Of a DNA stretch of 64,000 nt, positions 22,475 to 33,493 are shown piece after piece. A program made the position numbers and the translations under genes. Each line of letters opens with the position of its first letter. The stretch's first letter is position 1. The notes below the pieces were generated by a model. That model was not told the DNA's origin. It made no database searches and saw nothing but the letters and a program-made list of their open reading frames with translations. Origin of the DNA: Hemicordylus capensis (lineage: Eukaryota > Chordata > Lepidosauria > Squamata > Cordylidae); assembly GCF_027244095.1 (NCBI RefSeq), contig NC_069662.1, forward strand, positions 11,000,501 to 11,064,500, read 5' to 3'.

Positions 22475-22858
22475 ATCACCAGTTTTGTTCTCATGACCAG
22501 CAGCTGGGTAGTAGGAGTGTCCAGCCAGGCTTTTAGAGCTACACATGCTACCAAGAAATGGTTGTGTGTCAGTAAACATCAAGGTAGGAAGAGGAGAAAG
22601 TAATCATATGCTACCCTCAATCTGGGTCAGACAACATGGGACATGCTTCCATCCATCCTCAGTAAAATGCTGAATAAACAATCTGGGTTGGTTGCCATTG
22701 TCCCACCCAGACTGAGGCAAACACATGATCGCTTTGTGCTCCTCCTACCTCAATGTTTGATGACACACGGCCATTTCTTGGGAGTGCACACAGCTCTCTA
22801 ACTGCATAGTTGGACACACCTCCCACCCTGATTTTGCTTGTGAAAACCAGCTCACTGA
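22475..22858. mobile_element. Long imperfect foldback element
   Basis: The left arm (ccaagaaatgg, aacatcaaggtaggag) is complemented by the right arm (ctacctcaatgttt, ccatttcttgg) around 22665. About 380 bp, non-coding. Confidence 0.6.
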
Positions 22859-23109
22859 GTAGTGAGTATGCATGTGTCAACCAACCCTCAGTCTCAAGGA
22901 AGTATGTGGAATGGCTATTGTCTCGCACTGACATCTGCACCGGACCTTCTGAGCACATACTACATAGATGAGTTCAAGAAGTTTCAGTGCAAGATCGTGT
23001 GCCCCATTCCTTCGAAATCACTGTATCTTTTGCTTTTAGAGTCTGATCCAAACCAAATTCATAGCACAAGAGAGAAGGCCCTAGGTTTGTTTGTTTATTG
23101 TATTTATAC

Positions 23110-23330
23110 ATAGCCTGATATAGACGTCTCTAGGCAGTGCATTTTCTGTTGATCCACCATGTTGTTTCAAGATGGCAGTCATTCTTAGAGTCATCACCCC
23201 CTTTGGAACCCAAGCACTGAAAGTTGGATACAAACCAAATGAGGGGATCCTAGGGGACCTCAACTGGGGTAATTCTTTTGTCAGTTGTTCATATTGTTTC
23301 AAGATGGCAGCCATCCACCACGGCAACCCT
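23110..23330. repeat. Local imperfect tandem repeat
   Basis: The word ttgtttcaagatggcag occurs at 23162 and 23298 within similar contexts, and gatacaaaccaaat three times. Related words occur at 42240-42560. Family not identified. Confidence 0.5.
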
Positions 23331-23488
23331 TCTGCAAAAAGGACTGATACAAACCAAATTCACAGCACTTGGGAAGCAGGTCATACGTAAGTCATCATGT
23401 TAAAAGATATGGAAAATAAGCTCTGTTTATTCTACTCAGAATTGCTTTTTCAAAAAGTGTCTTCTGTTGTGACCATTGCAAAACACTT

Positions 23489-23640
23489 ATATATTATATT
23501 ATATTATATTATATTATATTATATTATATTATATTATATTATATTATATTATATTATATTATATTATATTATATTATATTATTATACCGCCCAAAACTTA
23601 CGTCTCTGGGTGGTTTCATGGGACTTTGAAGGCACCAGCC
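23489..23640 (-). repeat. Expanded (ATATT)n, ~19 units, on an L2-like tail
   Basis: About 95 bp of nearly pure pentanucleotide at 23489-23584, directly followed by ataccgcccaaaacttacg, the usual L2-like 3' end. The tail repeat here is ATATT, not the usual AAAT. Confidence 0.9.
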
Positions 23641-24126
23641 AATGGGAGTCACCAGTTCCTTGCTCTTCTTAACAAACTCCCCTCACTATGAGTCATTTTG
23701 GCAAACAATACTAAAGAGAAAAAGATGGTGTCACATTTGGACTGTGTCTTACAAACATTTTTTCCATGGTAAATAAGAGGAAGTCTAAAGACTCTGGGGA
23801 GGTCATACTGCATCCTGTAATTTTCAAATGCTCATGATTAACGTTCTGTCATACTCAAACTCCCTGTGGACTTCCTGAAGCCAGTGATGTAATCCAACAG
23901 AAAACAGTCATCCAAATCCAAAATTAATCATTCACTCCCAGCTTTTGCAGCAGGATATAAATGCTTTTCTGTTGTTAGAGTTGGCCTCTTTCTCTTATGT
24001 GAAAAAGAAGGTTTTGAGGCAAGGTCCACATCTGAGGATCTGGATAGTGCATCACCACTCAGTCAAGGGCTGTGCATTGCAGCTAGTAAATGAGTAGATG
24101 ATAATGATGAATCTGCAGATAGGATC
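23641..24126. other. Upstream region of V2R-B
   Basis: No repeat recognised. It presumably holds the V2R-B promoter, but no specific element can be supported by eye. Confidence 0.3.
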
Positions 24127-24347
24127 ATGGGACTTATAGCGCCTGGAGAAGAAGGGCTAGCTTGGATGATGATCTTGTTGGTGTTGGTGCTGCTGCTACC
24201 TCAAACACTATGCACAGTATTTGCAAAGCAGTGCATGGCACAGGATCTTGCCCAGATTCTGCCTGAATATCATCAGCCAGGGGACCTCATGATTGGTGGG
24301 ATAACTTCACAGCAGTTCTTCTTGCATATGAAACCTCGAACTACCAG
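24127..24347 (+). CDS. V2R gene B exon 1 (signal peptide)
   Basis: Hydrophobic leader [16 protein letters not shown], then [15 protein letters not shown], the conserved V2R N-terminal motif. The donor is GTAATT at 24348, and read-through meets a stop one codon later. The start is ambiguous: 24127, 24166 or 24169. Confidence 0.82.
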
Positions 24348-25119
24348 GTAATTTCTTGTTATTTGGCTGGTGGAATGGGCCTATCCCATTTGAGCAGTTC
24401 ATGTATTTGAATAAGAGGGTCTAATGAAGAGCTAGCATCTATCTGATCTTTACACCTTGCTAAGATCGTGCTATATGACCTTGCTATGCTAGAGCAGGTG
24501 ATGTGAAGCTCTAGGGGTAAGGCTATAGCTTGGGGGGCAGAGAGCATGTTTTGCATGCAGAAGGTCCCAGGTTCAATCCCTGGCAACATCTCCAGGTAGG
24601 ATGAGAAAAGACCTTGTCTATAACCCAAAGGAGCTGGTGCCAGCCACAAGAGACAATACAGAGCTAGATGGATCAAGGGCCCAGCTCAATAAGGAAACTT
24701 CATATGATGGACAAAAGTTGAGATCTTATCATTTAGATTAATATCTCCATAATGATAGCTCTTCAATGTTTTGTTTATATATAGGTGAGGTTTGCCTGTT
24801 GTTGACCAGGCAACCTAGTTTTGCATAGATTAGATGTATAAGAAAGCTGCAGAAATTAAACATGCATCATAAAAGTGTTTATTAAGCTTGGGAAAGGGAA
24901 GTAAAAGAACAGTTTTAAATTTGTAGGATTTCAACTTCAAGCTTTATTTATTTTATTGAATAAGTAACATACACAGTAAATTTGAATCATAGTACATTTG
25001 AATCTGAGAAAGAACTTTTCCTTTTCTTGGGCATTATATCATTTGGGAATTATTGATCTGCTTAATGAGTGTTAAAAATATGTCGGAACAATAACAGTTA
25101 AAATATGATTATTGTATTC

Positions 25120-25164
<45 letters not shown>

Positions 25165-28100
25165 TAGATATAGATATAGTCTCCATCCTTCCATCCCCAG
25201 GCATACTCCAGTGTAAAATGTAGTGCATTCGGCTAATTTAAATGGCAGAATTGTTCATGCAACATTTGGTATCTGTAGGTAATCGGGAGTATGATATTCA
25301 GAATTTTTTCAAAGAAACCACAAAAATTATGTACATTTTCACTTAGCATATTACAGTGTAAAAAGTAGTGCAGTCAGTTAATTTCAGTGGCAAGACTGTG
25401 TATGCAAAATTTGGTATCTTTAGGTCATCAGAAAGCATGACATTATTTCACCCACCCAAACCAGCATACAAACAAATTCTTCAAAACAGAAAACAGATTT
25501 ACCATTTATTAATGAAACATCATCACAAGACACATCCCCAAAGCAAAGCCCATCAGTACAGATGTAGTGCAAAATCCAGTCCATTAGGAGTCATCCAGTG
25601 AAACTGATTTACAAGAGAGAGAGGATCGTAGAAATAAAATACTTTGCACAGAGCATAATTAATTTTGCAATTAATGAATGGCAAAAGCAGTGACGGTCAC
25701 CAGCTTAAGATGGTTTTAAAACAGTATTAGACAAATACATGGAGGGGGATAAGTTCATTAATTGCTGTTAGTCATGATGGCAAGGTAGAAGCAATGTGTC
25801 AATCTTTTATAGTTGCTTACCTCACAAACACAAAATAATCTTATATAGATTTAACTATGAGTTTATTCAGAAACAATTCCATTTTCTCCTTCTCCTTTCC
25901 CACCCTTTTCCTATCTGACTCCCCACTCCCCCCACATTTTCTACAGGATCCCCACTAACCTCCAGACATATCCTACCAAAAACGTAACAAAATTTGGCAA
26001 CCTTCCACAGTCTGGCTTCGTTCTATTCAGCTAAAAGATGAGATAAACATAAGTTATGATCTGAATCTGTGTATAAGGCAAGTTCAGGACAAATAAGCTC
26101 AAATCTAGCATCATTATAAAACTGGCAGTGTAAAATAACAAACAACGAAACATGAAAGATACTGGGAGAGGAGAGCTGGTCTTGTGGTAGTAAGCATGAC
26201 TTGTCCCCATAGCTAAGCAGGGTCTGCCCTGGTTGCATATGAAGGGGAGACTTGATGTGTGAGCACTGCAAAATATTCCCCTCAGGGGATGAAGCCACTC
26301 TGGGAAGAGCAGAAGGTTTCAAGTTCCCTCCCTGGCAGCATCTCCGAGATAGGGCTGAGAGAGATTCCTGCCTGCAACCTTGGAGAAGCTGCTGCCAGTC
26401 TGTGAAGACAATACTGAGTGAGATAGACCAATGGTCTGACTCAGTATATGGCAGTTTCCTATGTTCCTATGTTCCTAGGCTATTCTCACGATCATCCAAA
26501 ATCGGGTGAGGCTCCCATAGGCGAGCCCGGTTGCCTCCCGGCAGTTAACCCACCTAAGTACCCCTCCCCTTACACTGGGTTTGCGGAGCAAGCGCTCTGC
26601 AAACCTGGTTTTTCTTATCATGAGCAGCCACGGCATGGCTCTGCGGCATGGCTACTCACAAGTAGACCCCCAGAAAGGAGGCGAAAATCCGCCTCCCGGC
26701 CCTGGGGGTCTCTCCAGTATGCCCTGTGTGCTCACGCAAGGCATACTGGAGCTTCCAGGGGGCACACGGCCCCTGAACTCCCCAGCCCCCACCGGCTCCA
26801 TCATGGAGCCGGCAATCATGTGAGCAGCTGATCCGGCCACCCAGGGCTCCCGCCCTGCTTGTGTGCGGGGAGAGCGGGCTTTTCCCGCTCTCCCTGCTTC
26901 CCTTCCCAAACCGGGTCTAACTGATCGTGAGACCCAGCTCACTGGATAGTGAGATACTGAAAGATACTAAACACAACCGTCTATTAATACTAGCTGCTGA
27001 GGAGTAATGATGGGAGAGGCGTAAAGTCTTCATCTCTTGCTTCTGGGCTTCCAAGAAGCATCTGGTTGGACACTGTAGGAAACAGGATGTTGTGGGGCTG
27101 ACCCAGAAGGTTTCCTCTTATGTTCTGATCCAAGGAAACATTCAGGAAAAATTAAAAATCCCATTATCAGTGCATTTGTTTTAAATTTAGAAAACTGAGA
27201 TCAACGTTAACAATGTTTCATGCATAACGACACATAGAAGGCCAAAAGACCCCTGGACAATCTATGTACAGCATAAATCTAAGGCAGGTCTTTCCTACCT
27301 CTGTCACCCAGATGTTGCTGGACAACGTCTCCCATAATCCTCAGACACAATGGCCAAAGGCCATCATCCCCAGCCTTCCACTAAATTCTCAGCCACAAAA
27401 CATTTCTCTGTGGCTTTTTCTGCTTCCTTTAATCCTCTCCTTGGTATCTTCTCTCCTCCAAGTAGGTGTCCTGGCCTAAACAAATAATGCATTCTATGTA
27501 GTAGGTGCCTTGCTAGGGATGCTGGGAATCCAGTGACTTCTGAAGGAACATCAGTGTGATATATTTTGATGTTTGAATGCTGTGTGGTGAGCCACCCAGA
27601 GAACAATTTGTTAGAGGGCAGCTAACAAATAAAGTTGATTATTATTTATTTATTATAAAATGATTTATATCCTTTTAATGTTCTCTACTTCAATTTATAG
27701 ACCACTTTATTGAAAAGTGGTATATAAATATTCATAGTTGTGGTCATCTAGATTTCAGAAGCTGGAAGATATCCCTGCAAAACCTAACAAACTCTTCTTG
27801 CAGGATGGTGACAAAGAACTACCAGCACGTCCAAGCCTTGGTGTTTGCTGTGAAAGAAATCAATGAAAACCCCAACCTTTTACCCAATATCACCCTGGGT
27901 TTCCACATCCTGGATAACTCTTTTGATGCAAAGATGACCTACAAGACCATGCTGTACATGGTGTCAACACAGGATCGAACGGTGGTCAATTACAAGTGTG
28001 GGTCATCAAACAGGCTGATAGCCATCATTGGGGGCCTTGACTTTGACACCTCCATCCAGATGGCAGACATCTTGCACATTGTCAGGATTCCACAGGTGCG

Positions 28101-29028
28101 GCTTTCTGAATATAGGTGTTTACGGAACAGCTATAACACTCCACATACAGCATTACCACCTTACAAAAGGTAGTGGTGATCTTTCTCTTTCAGGAGACAT
28201 TTGGAATAGTTTTGAGGTTTCAAAACTGGGCTCTGACTTAACGATAGGAACATAGGAAGCTGCCTTATACCGAATCAGACCAATTGACCTATCTAGCTCA
28301 GGACTGTCTGCTCTGACTGGCAGTGGCTCTCCAAAAGATTCATGCAGCAGTCTCTCCAAGCCCTATCTCGGAGATGCCAGGGAGTAAACCTGGAACCTAG
28401 ATGAGCTTCCACTGAGCTATGGCCCCATTCCTTTGGGGGATGGGGGATTCCTAAGTGGAATCTTACAGTCGCCATCCAAGTGCAAACTGAGGCAGATTCT
28501 GCTTAGCAAAAGGAAAAGATTCACACTCACTACCCCAAGACCAGCTCTCCTCCCCAACCAATTGTGTTTTATTAATTTGATGCAAAATCTGCCTTTTGCC
28601 TAAACATACAGCTGGTCCGTAGCTCAGTGAGTAAGGAAGTGGGAGCTCCACTTTTTCTTATGCCAGCTAGTTTTGTTTCACTTTTCTCTTGCTTGGCCCC
28701 TGCTTCATTCTCACTGCCATAAAACTCACCCCTCAACTCTTTCCCTTCTACCTCAAATCCTGCTTTGTGTTTCCCTTGCTGCTACCTTCTGTATATCTGC
28801 ATTCATTCTTGAACCTTTTCTCCCCGGCACATTTGATCTTGTTTCTTAATATGAAGTGTGTTGATGTAAGGCATGCAAATAGGTCTCGGTTAAGGATGGA
28901 GATTGGTCAACCAGCTATAGATGTCAGAAAAACATCATTAAGGCAGAAAAAAACCAGGGACAAAGGACAAATTTGAGACCTCTCATTCTGATGAAACATT
29001 GCAGGTGGACAGACAGATGGACACTCAC

Positions 29029-29083
<55 letters not shown>

Positions 29084-32000
29084 TCATATACCACCTGACT
29101 CCAAAGATTCTAGGCAGTTCACAGAAATAAACACAACAAAAATAAAATAAGACAAACTGTTAAAACAATTTAAAATATTCAAACATCACTAAAATCCTGG
29201 CTTTTAAAAATGTGTCTTAAGGGCTATTTTGAAGGCTGATGAGATGTTAAATCCAGTGGTGCTCTCACCCTTGGACTTTGGGGCTGAAATCCAGGGCCTC
29301 CACACCCTCTGGGGGCCCCCAAATACTCTTTAGACAGTCCCTAGTTTTGTGGTCACTGCTGGCCTGCACTGCACTAGGTGGCCGAGTGTGATTGTGATCT
29401 GAGCCAGGTGCTCTAGAGACAGAGTGGGGAGTGGAGAAAGAAAATCGTGGGATGAGAATATGTTATGTGTTGAAATGTTTCTGCTACTGCATATTGGGAT
29501 AAATATACTCCACATGTTAAAAATACTGTGTTTGTCATGGGGTATATGTGTGTAGGGGGATGATGCTTAACTTGCAGTGGGAGGGTGCCTCCAGCAGGGG
29601 GAGCTCCAAAATTACCTAAGTGCACCTCTGGTTAAACCACGAAGGTCTACAGGGAATGCATTCCATAGACCAGGAGCAACTACAGAGAAGGCCTGTTCCC
29701 AATTCTGGATCACAACCAGATGAGCTGGAGGCATCTGGAAACAGACCCCTCTCAATGACTTTAATGTGCAGTGGGGATCATGTTGAAGAAGGTGCTCTCC
29801 CAGGTAACCTGGTCTTAAGCCATTTAGGGCTTTAAAGGTAATTACCAGCACTTTGTATTTTGCCTGGAAACCTACTGGAAGCCAATGCAATTGTTTTAAG
29901 GCAGGCATAATTTGGTCTATCCGAGAAACCTCGGAAACCAACTGCATTTTGGACCAACTGAAGTTTCCGAACTACATACAAAGGCAGCCCCAGGTAGTCA
30001 AGCCTAGAGGTTACCAGAGAGTGCACCACAGTTCTTAGAAGACCCACATATGTGGAGAAAATCAAAATTATCCTACATGTTAGAAGACTGATGCGCAATT
30101 CGAATTAGAAAATTAAGCAGATACCATAGGCATCTTGATAGACTCAGAAAAACGTCACTCAAACCAATCTGATTTTGTTTGCTTTCTAGCTAAGTTACAG
30201 TCCTTTGGTCTCAGCACTGAGTGACGGTTCCCAAATCCCTTCCTTTTACCAGACAGTCTCAAATGAAGTTCTTCAGTATGAGGGGATTGTCCAATTACTG
30301 CTACTTTTCGAGTGGAAGTGGGTTGGGCTGATTGCTGTGGATGATGACTATGGAGAAACCTTTATACGCACCCTATGTCCTATGCTTTCTGAGAATGGTA
30401 TCTGTCCTGCCTTTGCAGAAGTGTTCCCAGTGACTCCTGTTACTAATGCGGAGTCGAACTCAGTCAGCAAATGGGGAAGAAATGTATTTCTCATTGACAG
30501 CAATGTGAACGTGTATGTGGTCCATGCAGAAATTCATTACTTCTTGAGTATGGGTATCTGGTTACAGCTCCTAAGCATTGGACCTCAAGGGAAAATCTGG
30601 ATCTTGACAGCTCAGTGGGACTTTGGGTTGCCCATATCTATCAGAAGCCAAGGCGTGAAGATTTTCCATGGTGCTTTGTCCTTTGCAATCCATTCCAGTG
30701 AGGTGCTGGGATTCCAAAATCATCTTCAGAGCCTTTGCCCAAATGGACACCATGGAGATGGCTTCATCCAGCACTTCTGGGAGGAAGCATTCCAGTGTTC
30801 TGTGCTAAATTCCAACATACACCGAGTGGTCAGTAAAAACTGTACAGGGGAGGAGAGGTTGGAGAGTCTTCCTGGGACTGTGTTTGAAATAAGCATGACA
30901 GGCCACAGCTACAGTATCTACAATGCAGTCTATGTGGTGGCACATGCTCTGCAAGCCATGCTTTCATCCAAATCCAAACTCAGAACAATGGCAGGTGGAG
31001 GGAGAAAAGAAGTTCTGGTGCGGCAACCCTGGCAGGTAGTACCTCTTCACTAGGCTGCTAAGATTGAAATGCCAAAATAAGGGGCCTCCTTTATGTTGCA
31101 TTGAAGTATAACATGTGGACGTGAATACTAATGGGAAATAGTTGGCAGGCCTGTGATGAGCAGGAATGAGGTTAAATTTTCTCTTTCTATAGCCTTTTAC
31201 ACATGTTCAAGGAGTTGTGCCGTTGAGTCGGTGTTGACTCCTGGCGACCACAGAGCCCTGTGGTTTGCTTTGGTAGAATACAGGAGGGGTTTACCATTGC
31301 CATCTCCCGTGCAGTATGAGATGATGCTTCCTATATTGCTGCTGCCCGATATAGGGGTTTCCCATAGTCTGGGAAAATGTTCAGTGAACATGGGTTCAAT
31401 GAACCCAGACAGAAACACATAATGAAAATGGTTGTTTGCTCTTTGAAGAACTTGCCAAGGACTAAAGGACTGGTCAGGAAATGTTAGTTTTGCAGTCAAC
31501 ATCATCATCAGAACATAATAACAGAAAATAACCGCCTTGCTGGATTAGGCCCATGGCCTATCTAGTCCAGTGTCCTGTTTCACACAGTGGCCCCCCCAGA
31601 TGCCTCTGAGAAGCCCATAGGCAAGAGGTGAGGGCATGCCCCTCTCCTGCTGTTATTCCCCTGCAACTGGTACTCAGAGGCATCCTGCCTCTGAGGCTAG
31701 AGGTAGCCTATAGCTCTCAGACCCATATCAAATGTGTCTTGATATGCTGTCTTGCAGAATATACTCAGGTGTAATGATGGCCTCTCTATGACTGCACCAT
31801 TTGGATCAGATGCTAAAGATCTAAAATCATGACAAGAAATATGTTCTTGCACAGATGTCTTCTCCATGATTCAGTAAAAAGCTCTCACATATTGAGGCGG
31901 GTCTCACAATCAGTTAGACCCACTTTGGCTGATACTGCGGGGAGAGCGGGCTCTCCCGGTGATTTACACGATCAACAAAAATCGGGTTAGGCTCTCCTAG

Positions 32001-33448
32001 CCCAATTTTTGTTGATCGTGAGAATAGCCCCATTAAATTATTTTTTAATTTTTATTTTCCTATTCTAACCTAGTTTGATGTCGTCATTTCCCCATATCCT
32101 CCTAGACTTTTAGATAACTATTCTTGAATGTCCCTGTACCATTTTATGTGACATCTGTCTCTTCGTCTTCTAATTTAGCTCCATCGATTTATCCAGAAAG
32201 TCTCCTTTAACAATAGTGCAGGTGATGAGGTGGTTTTTGATGAAACTAGGAATTTTGCAAGTGGGCTTGATGTTATAAACTGGGTCACTTTCCAAAACCA
32301 GTCACTCAAAAGAGTAAAAACTGGAAGGATGACTCCAAGCAAAGGACTTACCATAGCGAAGGACATCATCACATGGAACAGCAGAATTAACCAGGTGAGA
32401 GCTGATGGAAGATTCTGGAATCTTCACACACACACACACACCCGGTGGCAGGGGTGAGTGACAGCAGTGGGCATTGGGGACTTCCTCCCTGCTTTCCCCT
32501 TCACAAACAGCATTCACCCTTACAATTTATAATTTCTGAAGAGGGCTTACATCTGTCAATGATAACTGCAGTCTTTTACATTTTTCACTCATGGGAACAT
32601 GGGGAGCTGCCTTATACAGAGTCAGACTATTGGTCCATCTAGCTCAGTATTGTGTACACAGACTGGCAGCAGCTTCTTCAAGGTTGCAGGCAGGAGTCTC
32701 TCTCAGCCTTATCTCTGGAAATGTCAGGGAGGGAACTTGGAACCTAGATGCTCTTTCCAGAGTGGCTCCATCCCCTGAGGGGAATATCTTACAGTGCTCA
32801 CACTTCTAGTCTCCCATTCATATGCAGCCAGGGCAGACTCTGCTTAGCAATGGGGACAAGTTATGCTTGCTACCACAAGACCAGCTCTTCTCTCATCCAA
32901 GTCAACAATCCCTGGTTCATCTTTGTTTCAAATGGTATATGTCACATTCCCTTTTCAGAGTACTAAAACTTGGTGTATTCCATTTCCCAGCAGGGACCAC
33001 CTGTCTCTTCATGTACAAACCACTGCCTTCCTGGCTATAGGAGGGAAATGCTGGAGGGGAAGCCATTTTGCTGCTACGATTGTGCACCCTGCCCAGAGGG
33101 GAAGATTTCTGACCAGCTAGGTAGGCTAATTTGAGAACACAGCTCTTGGGCACAAGTTTCACCAAATAAATATGTAGATTTAACTAAAAGTATATTCAGA
33201 AACAACTCCATTTTCTCCTTTCCCTCCTTTTTGCTCTCTGACTCTACCTCCCACACTCTCTAAAGCAGGCCTGCTCAACTTCGGCCCTCCTGCAGATGTT
33301 GGCCTACAATTCCCATAATTCCTGGCTATTGGCTGCTGTGGCTGAGAATTATGGGAGTTGTCGTTCAAAAACAGCTGGGGGGCCTAAGTTGAGCAGGCCT
33401 GCTCTAAAGTATCCTCACTGGGACAAACTTCTCAACAACAAAACACAT

Positions 33449-33493
<45 letters not shown>

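Noticed and set aside
26165-26478. Possible 5S rRNA gene
   Set aside because: Only the internal promoter part resembles 5S; at least ten copies with a common body and octamer tail show a SINE.
26448-26942. Open frames of 80-127 codons
   Set aside because: They run from a SINE tail into a GC-rich DNA transposon; no domain and no splice context.
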